A DNA stretch of 64,000 nucleotides from Romboutsia weinsteinii (GCF_002250835.2 NZ_NOJY02000009.1:83517-147516); one strand, 5' to 3'; counted from the first letter of the stretch, positions 43,671 through 53,377 are shown. The notes: generated from the sequence alone by a model not told the origin. Numbers and translations are program-made.

Positions 43671-44358
43671 TTCCCCACACCACCTTTAAATATTTAGGTT
43701 CCTTTGAATTTATTTCTATTTTTTCTCTTATTCTTCTAACATGTACAGCCACAGTTTTTTCACAATTATACGCATCCTCATCCCAAACACGCTCGTAGAT
43801 ATCTCTAGATGAGAATACTTTACCTTGATTTGACAATAGAAGCTCTAATATTTTGAACTCAATAGGTGTTACCTTAATGTATTCACCATCTAGTAATACA
43901 TCCTTCGTATCAATATTAAGCTCTAATCCGCCACTTCTTAGTAAGCTTTTTCTATTATCATCTATATTTTGCAGATTATTTCCATTTCCTAGATTTATAT
44001 AACGCCTTAATTGAGATTTTACCCTAGCAGTGAGCTCTAGAGGATTAAAAGGTTTAGTAATATAATCGTCAGCACCCATATTAAGACCTATAATCTTGTC
44101 CATATCCTGAGATTTAGCTGACAAAAGTATTATAGGTATATTTTTACTTTCTCGTATTTTAAATGTGGCTTTAAGACCATCCATATTTGGCATCATTATA
44201 TCCATAATAATTAATTGAATATTTTTTTCTACTAAAGCATCTAGTGCTTCGATACCATCGTATGCTTTTACTATATTAAACCCCTCAGCTTTTAGATAAA
44301 ATTCTATAGCATCAACAATGTCTTTATCATCATCAACAATTAGTATATTTTCATTCAT
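43642..44358 (-). CDS. OmpR/PhoB-family response regulator
   Basis: A 238-residue two-domain regulator. The receiver has acidic DDDK near the N-terminus, the phospho-acceptor Asp in IIMDIMMPNMDG near residue 52, and the conserved KPF (ADDYITKPFNPLEL). The C-terminal winged-helix domain contains VTPIEFKILELLLSNQGKVF and CEKTVAVHVRRIREKIE. The ATG at 44358 is selected because GGGGAG is spaced eight bases upstream; the in-frame GTG at 44367 abuts that site. It likely binds the tandem repeats at 44448-44469. Confidence 0.93.
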   Translation of the reverse strand: MNENILIVDDDKDIVDAIEFYLKAEGFNIVKAYDGIEALDALVEKNIQLIIMDIMMPNMDGLKATFKIRESKNIPIILLSAKSQDMDKIIGLNMGADDYITKPFNPLELTARVKSQLRRYINLGNGNNLQNIDDNRKSLLRSGGLELNIDTKDVLLDGEYIKVTPIEFKILELLLSNQGKVFSSRDIYERVWDEDAYNCEKTVAVHVRRIREKIEINSKEPKYLKVVWGIGYKIEKIL

Positions 44359-44447
44359 AATTATCACTCCCCTTAAAATGTTTGACCATGTTTACTTTAT
44401 CATATATTCATATAATAGCAGATAAAAATTACAAAAAAACTTAAAAA

Positions 44448-44469
44448 TTATAACGAAATTATAACGAAA
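44448..44469. promoter_or_regulatory. Tandem 11-bp direct repeat, candidate response-regulator site
   Basis: TTATAACGAAA occurs twice head to tail without spacing, in the divergent region between the two-component genes and the ABC transporter genes. OmpR-family regulators bind direct repeats spaced by about one helical turn, so this is a good candidate operator for the adjacent regulator. Confidence 0.6.
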
Positions 44470-44591
44470 AACACTATTTATTAAGAATATATAACACAAA
44501 GTGTACAATGAGATTAAATATCGTTTTTAAAGAAAAATTTAAGTTATACTCCATTTGTAAGCGGTAATGAAATTATTTAGGAGGAGAAATT

Positions 44592-47159
44592 ATGAGAAAT
44601 AAATTAAATATAGGTATTAGATATATTAAAGCCTATAAAAAAAGAAGTATTGCAATAATACTTAGCATGGTACTATCCATCGGACTTATTGTGGGAATGG
44701 GGATATTGAGCAGGACCAATGATCATGCAGAGCTTCAAAAAATGAAGTACAGTCAAGGTATGTACCATATAACTATTGGGGGAGTAGATAAGAATCAGGT
44801 AGAAAAAATTAAACAAAACAAAACAATAGAGAACCTAGGGATGTTTAGTATATATAAAAATACATCAAAGGAAGAAAAACAAAGCTTGCCTATTGTAAGT
44901 GTAAATAAAGATTATATTATAAACAATTCAAGAATAGAGAAGGGGAGATACCCTAAGGACAAGCAGGAATTAATTGCAGAAGAGTGGGTGTTAAGAAACT
45001 TAGGTATAGAACCTAAGATAAATAAGGAAATAACATTAAAGATAGATGATAACCAAGGTGGATATAAAGAAGAAAAGTTTAAGTTAGTAGGAATTATGAA
45101 TGATAGGTTAGGAGAGAAGTCACAGGGACGAATGGAATTATATACGTCAATAGACTTAAATGCTGATACTAGTATGATAGCAAATATAGCATTTAAAGAA
45201 GGTACGAATATAAATAAAGAGATAGATAAAATTTCAAAACTTACATCTATTGATAAAGAAAAAATGGAGATTATGGAAGACTTGATATCAGCAGAGAGTC
45301 AAACAAGTAATATAGATATGGAGTCATTAAAATTATTAATATTTATAAGTATGGTATGTGGGATAGTTATATATGGAATATTTAATATTTCAATATATAA
45401 AAGAGTAAGTGAATATGGGATATTGAGAGCAGTAGGCGCTAATAGCTATAAGATATTTTCTATAGTTTTAGATGAATTGTTTGGATTATATCTAATATCT
45501 GTACCAATTGGTCTAATTATAGGTATGTGTGGAGCTTTGGTATTTGGGAAAATGTCAGAAAGTATAAATACGACAGTTATTTTAAATGGAGAGATAGTAA
45601 AATTAGGTCTTAAGTTCCCTAAAGAGATAATACTTGGATCCGTTATATCAATAGGATTAATAGTGTTTTTAATATCATATTTTACCTTCAGAAAAATAAA
45701 AAAACTATCAGTTATAGATTCAATTAAGAAAAATCTAGACTCTAACTCTGTGAAAAAAAGTTTAATAAGTTTGAATTTCTTAAAAAGATTTATGAAAACA
45801 TATAAGGCTATTTCATTTAAAAATATATTTAGAAATAAAAAAAGCTTTATTATGATTATCTTATCAATGAGTATCTGTGGAATATTACTTATTACATCAA
45901 ACTATAGAAGTTACTTATCACAAGCGGATGACTTTACTATTGAGAGAGAAATGAATATGAACTCTGATTTTATGATAGATGTATTTAATGAGGATATGAA
46001 CAAAGGAATAGATGATAATTCTATTAAAGAGATTAAAAAGATTCCAAATGTTAAAAACTTAGAAACTTCTCAAATTATGTACTCTCGAATGATTATGGAT
46101 GAGAAAGATATTTTAAATCAAGAGTACTTTGATATTATAAACAACGACTATAGAGGAACAGGACTTTTTAAAGGGTATTTAGTAGAAGATAAAAAAACTA
46201 ATGAGCTTATTTTAAAAAATAACCTAAGAGGATACGATGATAATGCATTAAATAAGCTAAAGAACTATGTGGAAAGTGGAGAAATAGATATAGAAAAAAT
46301 GAAGAATGAGGATTTGGCAGTAGTATATATCCCAAATGCAAATGAAGAAAATACACAAAGTATAGGTGGAAAGCCTGTAGTAGATATAAAAGTAGGGGAT
46401 AAGGTAAAGGTTAAATTTAGAGATAATAAAATCTTTAACGAAAGCTGTTACACAATGGAAGATACTGACTCAGAGTACATATATAAGGAGTTTACTGTAG
46501 GAGCAGTAGCTTCATATGAGTATATGAGTTCTATGTATCATACAGGATCAAACTGTGCAGATGTAATAGTTAGTCAAGATACCTTTAAAAAAGCTACAGG
46601 TATAAATGAATATAGCTCAGTAAATGTAAATATGAAAGATGGGGCTGATCATAAACAATTAGAAAAGGATATATCTAAAGTAACTTCAAAAGTAAAGGGA
46701 GCTATGCTTAGAGATATTGTGGCAGAAAAAGAAAACTCAAAAGCTATGTATGAGAAAACAAGAATATTAAACATGGGTATAACATTTATACTTTTCATTA
46801 TTACCGTTGTAAATGTAGTAAATAACATAAGTCATAGCATAATGTCTAGAGCTAGTGAATTTGGAATGTTAAGAGCAGTAGGGCTAAATAATGACGACTT
46901 TAAGTGCATGATAGTATTTGAGGGACTTTTATATGGTATTGTATCTAGCGTTATTGTAATAGTAGTATCACTAATTATTCAAATTATTACTTACATAAAC
47001 TTTGGATCCTCAGAATTTGGAATAGCCTTTGAGGTTAGATATATTGACTATGTAGTGATTATAGCAGTAAATTTATTATTAGGAGTTGTTGCAACATATT
47101 TACCAGCTAAAAAAATAAACGAAAGTAGCATAGTAGAAGCTATAAATATTATAGATTAA
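44592..47159 (+). CDS. FtsX-type ABC transporter permease
   Basis: An 855-residue permease with two FtsX modules. A first span is at about residues 16-38, followed by a periplasmic-type extracellular domain; three spans follow at about 245-365, then a repeated span-domain unit (about 415-440) and three terminal spans (about 725-850) ending in VATYLPAKKINESSIVEAI. The SRASEFGMLRAVGLN and SEYGILRAVGANSYK segments are the hallmark MacB/FtsX cytosolic loops. The large extracellular domains suggest a peptide or antimicrobial sensing and resistance role. Divergent from the two-component system. Confidence 0.9.
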   Translation: MRNKLNIGIRYIKAYKKRSIAIILSMVLSIGLIVGMGILSRTNDHAELQKMKYSQGMYHITIGGVDKNQVEKIKQNKTIENLGMFSIYKNTSKEEKQSLPIVSVNKDYIINNSRIEKGRYPKDKQELIAEEWVLRNLGIEPKINKEITLKIDDNQGGYKEEKFKLVGIMNDRLGEKSQGRMELYTSIDLNADTSMIANIAFKEGTNINKEIDKISKLTSIDKEKMEIMEDLISAESQTSNIDMESLKLLIFISMVCGIVIYGIFNISIYKRVSEYGILRAVGANSYKIFSIVLDELFGLYLISVPIGLIIGMCGALVFGKMSESINTTVILNGEIVKLGLKFPKEIILGSVISIGLIVFLISYFTFRKIKKLSVIDSIKKNLDSNSVKKSLISLNFLKRFMKTYKAISFKNIFRNKKSFIMIILSMSICGILLITSNYRSYLSQADDFTIEREMNMNSDFMIDVFNEDMNKGIDDNSIKEIKKIPNVKNLETSQIMYSRMIMDEKDILNQEYFDIINNDYRGTGLFKGYLVEDKKTNELILKNNLRGYDDNALNKLKNYVESGEIDIEKMKNEDLAVVYIPNANEENTQSIGGKPVVDIKVGDKVKVKFRDNKIFNESCYTMEDTDSEYIYKEFTVGAVASYEYMSSMYHTGSNCADVIVSQDTFKKATGINEYSSVNVNMKDGADHKQLEKDISKVTSKVKGAMLRDIVAEKENSKAMYEKTRILNMGITFILFIITVVNVVNNISHSIMSRASEFGMLRAVGLNNDDFKCMIVFEGLLYGIVSSVIVIVVSLIIQIITYINFGSSEFGIAFEVRYIDYVVIIAVNLLLGVVATYLPAKKINESSIVEAINIID

Positions 47160-47175
47160 ATATTAGGAGGATATC

Positions 47176-47865
47176 ATGAGTATATTAGAAGCTATTAATT
47201 TAGGTAAAAGTTATGGAAAAAAAGAGATGAAAGTAGATGCACTTAAGGATATAAATATAGAAATAAATAAAGGTGAGTTTGTAGCAATAATAGGACCAAG
47301 TGGAAGTGGAAAAAGTACAATGCTACATTTACTAGGAGGACTTGAAAGACCAAGTAGTGGAACTATAAAAATTAATAATATTGACATAGGTAAACTATCA
47401 GATAGAAAGTTAGCTGAATATAGAAGAAAAGAAGTAGGATTTGTTTTTCAGCAGTTTAACTTATTACCTATATTAAATGTTAAAGAAAACATAGAGCTGC
47501 CTCTATTATTAGGTAATGAAGTGATAGATGAAAATTACATAAATGATATTATAGGTATCTTAGGACTAACAGATAGAAAAAATCATCTTCCAAGTCAATT
47601 AAGTGGAGGCCAGCAACAAAGAGTTGCAATAGGAAGAGCTTTGGCTAATAGACCAAGTATAGTGTTAGCAGATGAGCCTACGGGAAATCTAGACAGTAAA
47701 ACTACAGATGAGGTTATGAACTTGCTCAAAGAATCTTCAAAAAAATATAATCAGACATTAATTCTAATAACGCATGATGTAAATATTGCAAGAAGGGCAG
47801 ATAGAATAATAAATATAGTAGATGGACAAGTACAAAAAAATACAAATAAATTGCAAAACCTATAG
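47176..47865 (+). CDS. ABC transporter ATP-binding protein (MacB/LolD type)
   Basis: A 229-residue ATPase. Walker A is GPSGSGKST (residues about 40-48), the Q-loop is FVFQQFNLLP, the signature is LSGGQQQRVAIGRALA, and Walker B is IVLADEPTGNLDS, followed by the H-loop LILITHD. It starts 17 bases after the permease gene and pairs with it to form a type VII (MacB-like) transporter that moves substrates in the envelope instead of across the inner membrane. Confidence 0.95.
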   Translation: MSILEAINLGKSYGKKEMKVDALKDINIEINKGEFVAIIGPSGSGKSTMLHLLGGLERPSSGTIKINNIDIGKLSDRKLAEYRRKEVGFVFQQFNLLPILNVKENIELPLLLGNEVIDENYINDIIGILGLTDRKNHLPSQLSGGQQQRVAIGRALANRPSIVLADEPTGNLDSKTTDEVMNLLKESSKKYNQTLILITHDVNIARRADRIINIVDGQVQKNTNKLQNL

Positions 47866-47910
47866 TGAATATGATACTGTGGATGTATAAACAACTTGGG
47901 AGGGTCATAT

Positions 47911-48369
47911 ATGAGTTACAAATTTGAAGCAACTATAAAACAGCATGAAAGCAAGGATGCTACATATATAGAGATACCATTTGATGTTGAAAAAGAATTC
48001 AATGCAAAAAGGGTAAAAGTAAAAGCTCACTTTGATGGAGTTGAATATAGAGGGTCTATTGTAAAAATGGGACTCCCATGTTATATGATTGGTCTTACAA
48101 AGGATATGAGAAAACAAATAGGAAAAGAAGCTGGAGATAGTGTATTTGTTGAAGTAGAAAAAGATGAAGATATTAGGGTAATAGAGCTAGCAGAGGATTT
48201 AAAAGAGGCAATAGATGAAAATACTGATGCTAAAGAGTTTTATGATAGCTTATCATATTCAGCTCAAAGAAAGTATTTTCAATGGATAACAAGTGCTAAA
48301 AAAGCTGAGACTAGAGAAAAGAGAATAGTTGAAGCTGTAATAAAACTTGAAAATAAAATAAAGATTTAA
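47911..48369 (+). CDS. DUF1905/YdeI-OmpD-associated protein
   Basis: A 152-residue protein with an N-terminal DUF1905 beta-barrel-like domain (FEATIKQHESKDATYIEIPF through KEAGDSVFVEVEKD) and a C-terminal helical YdeI/OmpD-associated segment (FYDSLSYSAQRKYFQWITSAK and KKAETREKRI). Homologues with the C-terminal domain have been linked to resistance to cationic peptides, but the function is not established. The ATG at 47911 follows GGGAGGG; the in-frame ATG at 47896 precedes that site. It is 45 bases after the ABC ATPase and could be part of the same operon. Confidence 0.85.
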   Translation: MSYKFEATIKQHESKDATYIEIPFDVEKEFNAKRVKVKAHFDGVEYRGSIVKMGLPCYMIGLTKDMRKQIGKEAGDSVFVEVEKDEDIRVIELAEDLKEAIDENTDAKEFYDSLSYSAQRKYFQWITSAKKAETREKRIVEAVIKLENKIKI

Positions 48370-48385
48370 TTAAGATTAATATAAA

Positions 48386-48424
48386 ATAAGGCTATAGTCT
48401 AAGATAGATTACAGCCTTATTTAT
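48386..48424. terminator. Bidirectional terminator after the DUF1905 gene
   Basis: AATAAGGCT-TAGTCT pairs with the complementary arm ending AGCCTTATT, between convergent genes. Confidence 0.75.
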
Positions 48425-48434
48425 GTTTAAGATC

Positions 48435-48776
48435 TTACAAATCTTGAATATTCATTTTATCAATATCTTTTTTGCTATCAATTTTCTTACGACAGATATA
48501 ATAAATAAGTAATAAAATTAGCGTTGGAATATTGTATATGAAAAATACCATTAAAGATGTCATTATCACATCTAATGAAAATGAACCTGCAAAATTAGCA
48601 AATCCAAAGATTGCTGTAAGAGAAAATAATATATTTGCTGCTGGTAAAATTAAACCTAAATTTTTATTTTGTCTAGTTGATAAAATAATTTGTAGAACTG
48701 TCGCAGCAAGTAGTACTAGCAATAGTACACCAGAAAATATAATTAAATTTATTGGTAGTGAATCCATGCTATTCAA
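48435..48776 (-). CDS. Small integral membrane protein, 113 residues
   Basis: A protein with three predicted membrane spans (about residues 10-30, 41-62 and 72-93), a short basic loop (RQNKNLG) and a charged Lys/Asp-rich C-terminus. No family is recognised. It overlaps the DUF2089 gene by eight bases and is transcribed after it. Such HTH plus small membrane protein pairs often form a regulatory unit in which the membrane protein modulates the DNA-binding partner, or the regulator controls the membrane protein. Confidence 0.75.
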   Translation of the reverse strand: MNSMDSLPINLIIFSGVLLLVLLAATVLQIILSTRQNKNLGLILPAANILFSLTAIFGFANFAGSFSLDVIMTSLMVFFIYNIPTLILLLIYYICRKKIDSKKDIDKMNIQDL

Positions 48777-49065
48777 CCTCCTTTTTAGTATTTCTATATT
48801 CAGAAATTAAGACTTTTGCTGTATCAAAATCAAGTTTATCTTGAAGAGCTAATTGCTTGATTAATGAGATATATGGATCATCGGTCTTATCTTCATTTAT
48901 CTTAATTTTTTGAATCAACCGATCTAATCTTAGCCTTACTGTCGGGTAAGTAACTCCATATAAAGTAGCAACTTCTTTTAATGAACCTGATGAAAGTATA
49001 AATTTTTTTATAAAGCTTATATCCTCATCATCTAGATTCTCTAACCACTCTGGTACTGTGTTCAT
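48769..49065 (-). CDS. DUF2089-family HTH protein
   Basis: A 98-residue protein matching the C-terminal part of DUF2089. It begins with an acidic PEWLENLDDEDISFIKKFIL segment, followed by the helix-turn-helix SLKEVATLYGVTYPTVRLRLDRLIQKI and a short helical tail. The zinc-ribbon present at the N-terminus of longer DUF2089 proteins is absent. It probably acts as a transcription regulator of its own two-gene operon (inference). A GGAGGG site precedes the ATG. Confidence 0.82.
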   Translation of the reverse strand: MNTVPEWLENLDDEDISFIKKFILSSGSLKEVATLYGVTYPTVRLRLDRLIQKIKINEDKTDDPYISLIKQLALQDKLDFDTAKVLISEYRNTKKEVE

Positions 49066-49196
49066 AAAAATCCCTCCGAATAAAAAATATTTAATAATAT
49101 TAATATATACTTCAATAATATTAAAGTCAATATGTAAATTGTTTTAATTTTATTAAAGTTGATTTAAATAAAATTAAGTATATATTAATTGTTTGT

Positions 49197-49225
49197 ATAA
49201 AAAAAGTACCTAATTATAGGTACTT
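49197..49225 (-). terminator. Terminator of the MutS-like operon
   Basis: AAGTACCTA (49204-49212) and TAGGTACTT (49217-49225) with an ATTA loop; on the minus strand the hairpin is followed by a run of seven T. Confidence 0.8.
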
Positions 49226-50906
49226 AGATTTTATATTTCCACTTTCCAGTTTCTAAAAATTGACTTGCTCGATTATTGGCATTATCAACTATTTCTTTAT
49301 CATAACCAATGAAATCTAATAATTTAATGGCATTTCTAGTTAATGCTCTTCCTCTATGGAGCTTATAGTCAAACTCAATATCTCTATTTGTTATAGTTTC
49401 TTCAAAATGATAATTGCCAAAACTATCTTCTAGTAGGTGTGTTAATTCTATGTCGTGAGTAGCTGCAAAACAAATAGTATTACTTTTTTCTAAATGTGAG
49501 AGTACCTCACATGAAGAGGCTATACGTTCAACTGTATTTGTTCCTCTTAATATTTCATCAACAAAGCAAAGGCATGGTATATCTTCGTTTGAATTATCAA
49601 GAATTCTTTTTAGTGATTTTATTTCAACTATATAGTAGCTTTCATTGCTGAATATATCATCTTTTAATGCCATAGAGGTATATATATTAAAGTATGATGA
49701 TTTGTAATTTTTAGCACAAACAGTATAAATAGTTTGGGCAAGGATCGCATTAATTGCAATAGTTTTTATAAAGGTTGATTTACCAGAGGCGTTTGATCCT
49801 GTAAGTAGTATACTATTATTAAAGCTTCCGCTATTAGAGACAGGGTTATTAATTAGTAGATGATAGATTTCATCAAATTCTAAAATATTATCATTTTTAG
49901 AACTGCTTTTGATTAGACTAGGTTTAGTATAATAATTTAGACTATCTCTAAAAGATGCTACTGCTATTAACGCATCTATACTACCGACATAATCATATAG
50001 TGCCTTAAAGTCTTTAGAATTTTTTATAACAGTATTTTTGACTTTCTCATAATTTCTAAGCTCTTTTAAGGTAATCATATTAAAATACTCACCAAATACA
50101 TTCATATCTGCATTGATTAAAACAGAGCTTCCATCTATTGATTTCATTCTGATTTTTTTTACATTATCTAAATGCAAGTTGATATCATGTAAATTTTGAT
50201 TGATTTTTGATATATTTAGATTTTTTAATTTCTTTGCAGTATTTACCATAGAGATTATATAAGTAAAGCCATCGACATTGTAGTTATGCTTTTTTTCAGT
50301 ATAGCTAATCCAAACATTAACAGCCATACTAGCAATACATAAAAATAAAAAATTAAAATTAATAAATATTAATAATAGACTTATAAAAGGAATCATAGAA
50401 AGTAAATTGTATTTTAATAATTTACTTTTGCTATTATCTATAGAATTAAATAAGCAGTTTGTTGTATATAATTCTTTGCTATAACCAAGCTTAGCAAGAA
50501 TGTATTGAACATCTTTTCTTATTTGCTCATTATTTCTAAAGAATTCTATTAAATTATCTCTCTTCGTTAAAATATCTTCATTAAATAGTGGTTCTCTAAG
50601 TATAGAGTATAATACATCTCGCCCAGCAGTGCTTTGTGTATTATTAATAGTATTGTAAACATCATCCATATTCAAATCATTCCAAGTTATATTATCTATA
50701 GATTTTGTTATTTTCTTATTTTCAAAATAACTTGAAACACTAGCCATTTTATAGATTGCATCATCTATATCTAGCTTTTTACCGTACTTATTGTTTATAT
50801 TTTGCTTTATGTACTTCATTTTATATAAGTATTCTATTAATGAGATTAAAGCTCCTATTAAAAATATACATCCCATTCCAAGTATAAAGTATAGTATATC
50901 TCTCAT
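49224..50906 (-). CDS. Membrane-anchored MutS-like ATPase
   Basis: A 560-residue protein carrying the MutS ATPase domain without the mismatch-binding domain. Two membrane regions are seen, one at residues 1-25 and a pair at about 170-210. The core has helical lever segments, Walker A GSNASGKST near residue 370, Walker B CLCFVDEILRGTN and the ATHDIE switch. It is distinct from MutS1 and MutS2 (no clamp-mismatch domain or Smr nuclease). The function of membrane MutS homologues is not known; a role in phage defence or DNA uptake is speculation. It follows a DUF1648-like gene and a broken regulator. Confidence 0.85.
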   Translation of the reverse strand: MRDILYFILGMGCIFLIGALISLIEYLYKMKYIKQNINNKYGKKLDIDDAIYKMASVSSYFENKKITKSIDNITWNDLNMDDVYNTINNTQSTAGRDVLYSILREPLFNEDILTKRDNLIEFFRNNEQIRKDVQYILAKLGYSKELYTTNCLFNSIDNSKSKLLKYNLLSMIPFISLLLIFINFNFLFLCIASMAVNVWISYTEKKHNYNVDGFTYIISMVNTAKKLKNLNISKINQNLHDINLHLDNVKKIRMKSIDGSSVLINADMNVFGEYFNMITLKELRNYEKVKNTVIKNSKDFKALYDYVGSIDALIAVASFRDSLNYYTKPSLIKSSSKNDNILEFDEIYHLLINNPVSNSGSFNNSILLTGSNASGKSTFIKTIAINAILAQTIYTVCAKNYKSSYFNIYTSMALKDDIFSNESYYIVEIKSLKRILDNSNEDIPCLCFVDEILRGTNTVERIASSCEVLSHLEKSNTICFAATHDIELTHLLEDSFGNYHFEETITNRDIEFDYKLHRGRALTRNAIKLLDFIGYDKEIVDNANNRASQFLETGKWKYKI

Positions 50907-50918
50907 ATTTCTCCCTTT

Positions 50919-51203
50919 CTATATTAAATTCATAGCAATTACTGCTATATCAGCAATAAATATAATTATCAAACCTATTATTTTTAAAGTTGAATCATAT
51001 ATTTCTCTTGAAATTGTGAATATCAAGAATTGTAGTATTGGTATCATAGGAAGTACAAATAATTTTGACATGGTGTGAGATTGGTTAATTTGTACTAATA
51101 TCTGATCTGGTAATATAAAAAATGCGGCTATATTGATTAGCACTGTAATTGCTATAATTGATGAGCTAAGTAGTTTTAAATTTTTATTAGAAATAGCTAA
51201 CAT
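50919..51203 (-). CDS. Short DUF1648-like membrane protein
   Basis: A 94-residue protein with three hydrophobic spans (about 10-30, 47-65 and 70-92). The N-terminal portion (FFILPDQILVQINQSHTMSK, then LFVLPMIPI) resembles the DUF1648 domain of SdpI-type immunity proteins, which normally continue for about 100 more residues. It may be a truncated or naturally minimal form. It lies between the regulator remnant and the MutS-like gene, with 12 and 20 base gaps, in a clear operon. Confidence 0.7.
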   Translation of the reverse strand: MLAISNKNLKLLSSSIIAITVLINIAAFFILPDQILVQINQSHTMSKLFVLPMIPILQFLIFTISREIYDSTLKIIGLIIIFIADIAVIAMNLI

Positions 51204-51223
51204 TGTATTATCCCCCTAATAAT

Positions 51224-51826
51224 TTAAAGATTATTTTTCTTTCTTAGATTTTCTAGTTCCTTTAATATATTTTTATACTCAGTATTACCTTCTAGAGATG
51301 TAAACTCAGCATTTAAAGCCTCTATCATATTTTTATATGAATCTGTTTTGACATTAACTTGTGGATTATCCAATAGATCAAAACACCACATATTGTTGGT
51401 AATTAAACCTTCATTAATATTTCTTTTTCTAATATAAATCATCATTTTGTTTAGATACTCTAAACAATTTTCAAATTTACCTTGCTTTAAAGATAGATGT
51501 GCTAAGTTAAAATACAGTGAATGATTTAGAATGCCTTAATAGGCACTATTAGAAATATCTAAAGATAAGTTATGATATTTATAAGCTTTATCATAATCTA
51601 TTTCATCTTCATTTAATCCCTTTTTAAAATCTAATAATTCATCTATTGTAACATCAAAAAAATTTGCGAGCTTAGGTAGTATTAATATATCTGGATAGCT
51701 TAATCCTTTTTCCCATTTCGATACAGCCGGTGTTGAGACTCCAATAAAGTTTGCTAGTTGTTCTTGTGTAAGGTTTTTATTTCTTCTTAAGCTTTTAATA
51801 ACCTCTCCTATTTGTAGTTTTTCCAT
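51224..51826 (-). pseudogene. XRE-family regulator interrupted by a nonsense codon
   Basis: One reading frame of 200 residues is split by a single TAA at 51536-51538. Upstream (51539-51826) is a canonical XRE helix-turn-helix, IGEVIKSLRRNKNLTQEQLA and AVSKWEKGLSYPD. Downstream the frame continues immediately as a TPR-like helical region (LNHSLYFNLAHLSLKQGKFE) to a stop at 51224. The two parts therefore belong to one gene; a start could re-initiate at an ATG near 51445, giving 73 residues. The 96-residue N-terminal piece could still bind DNA but lacks its sensor half. A sequencing error is the main alternative. Confidence 0.8.
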
Positions 51827-52084
51827 AATTTACTCCTTAAGTATGATATAATTACAGTATAAAACAAGTAAATATACATAACAACAGTATAGATAGTTAA
51901 CTTTCAATTAATATTTTTAACTATTAGTTAATAAATCAAGTATATTGTTACTTATTTAGAATTAGATTCTTTTCATACTAGTCAAACTCAATCAGTAAAA
52001 CAAATCTTATATATTTTCTCAATGATTTTAATTTTGAAATTTTATCTAAAAATAATAGTCTCATATAGTTATTTAAAAAGGACA

Positions 52085-52119
52085 AACCACTAAGTATATA
52101 AAAAAGAGTAGTAGTGGTT
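52085..52119 (+). promoter_or_regulatory. Inverted repeat upstream of the DUF819 gene
   Basis: AACCACTA (52085-52092) and TAGTGGTT (52112-52119) are perfect arms about 60 bases before the gene; TATTAT at 52143-52148 may be a -10 element. The rest of the 51827-52182 gap is AT-rich with nothing recognised. Confidence 0.4.
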
Positions 52120-52182
52120 CTAAGCAAAATGCAAAAAAAGTGGTATTATATATAGATATTACTAAAGAAAAGGAGAGATTAT

Positions 52183-53373
52183 ATGAATTCAATCGTAAGT
52201 CCTGATAATACATGGTATTTATGGACATTTATAGTATTATGGGCATCAATAAGTATTTTACTTGAGCAAAAATATAAATGGGCCTCAAGAGTAACAGGAG
52301 CAATTATTGCGCTTTTAGGTGCTATGATATTTGCAAACTTAAATATAATACCAACAAGTAGTCCAGTGTATGATTCAGTATGGAACTATGTTGTACCTGT
52401 TGCAATACCATTATTACTTTTAAAAGCAGATATAAAAAAGATTAAAAATGAAAGTGGAAGAATGTTAGGAGCTTTTCATGTTTCAGCTCTTGGAACCGTT
52501 GTAGGAACATTTATTTCAGCATTTGCTCTTAGTGCATTTATACCATATATAGCTGAGATTGCAGGAATGATGACAGGAAGCTATATAGGTGGTGGAGCAA
52601 ACTTTGTAGCGATGACTAGTGCATTTAAAACACCTGAAAATATAACTAATGCGACTATAGTTGCAGATAATCTAGTAATGGCTGTATATTTCTTTATTAC
52701 TATGTCAATTCCATCTATTATGTTCTTTAAGAAGAAATGGGGAATGGCATCACAAGATATAGTAGAAGAAGGAAGTAGTGCAAGTTATTGGACAAAGAAA
52801 GAAATATCATTAAAGGATATAGCACTATCTTTAGCTATAGCATTTGTTGTAGCTTGTGTATCAAATTCTCTTTCTGAAATAATTAGTACATTAATACCAG
52901 ATACAAATACAATTAGTAGCATACTTAGATCAATACTAAGCAACATGTATTTAATAATGACAACACTAATGATAATAATAGCGACAGTATTTTCAAAACA
53001 ATTAGAAGAAATAAACGGGGCCGAAGAAATTGGGACATTCTTAATTTATTTATTCTTTGTTGTATTAGGAGTGCCAGCTTCAATATCTGAGATTATAAAA
53101 AATGGAGCATTCATATTGGTATTCTGCATATTGGCAGTAATAATACATTTAGTCATTACACTACTAGTTGGTAAAGTATTTAAGTTTAAATTAGATGAAT
53201 TACTTCTAGCTTCTAATGCATGTATAGGAGGTCCAACTACCGCTGTAGCAATGGCTATAGCTAAAGGATGGAATAGCTTGATTGTACCTACTATGCTTGC
53301 GGGTGTATGGGGATATGTATTAGGAAATTATGCAGGGATAATTGTAGGAAATGTTCTACAAATGATATTTTAG
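52183..53373 (+). CDS. DUF819-family membrane protein (YjcL-like)
   Basis: A 396-residue polytopic protein with about 11 spans of the DUF819 family. Recognisable pieces are WASISILLEQKYKWASRVTG near the N-terminus, VAIPLLLLKADIKKI, the GSYIGGGANFVAM motif and ASNACIGGPTTAVAMA near the C-terminus, which resemble the re-entrant Gly/Ser-rich signatures of the Gln/Glu and CitM-type carriers. It is presumed a carrier, but the substrate is unknown. It has a strong AAAGGAGAG site and its own terminator. Confidence 0.87.
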   Translation: MNSIVSPDNTWYLWTFIVLWASISILLEQKYKWASRVTGAIIALLGAMIFANLNIIPTSSPVYDSVWNYVVPVAIPLLLLKADIKKIKNESGRMLGAFHVSALGTVVGTFISAFALSAFIPYIAEIAGMMTGSYIGGGANFVAMTSAFKTPENITNATIVADNLVMAVYFFITMSIPSIMFFKKKWGMASQDIVEEGSSASYWTKKEISLKDIALSLAIAFVVACVSNSLSEIISTLIPDTNTISSILRSILSNMYLIMTTLMIIIATVFSKQLEEINGAEEIGTFLIYLFFVVLGVPASISEIIKNGAFILVFCILAVIIHLVITLLVGKVFKFKLDELLLASNACIGGPTTAVAMAIAKGWNSLIVPTMLAGVWGYVLGNYAGIIVGNVLQMIF

Positions 53374-53377
53374 ATAA

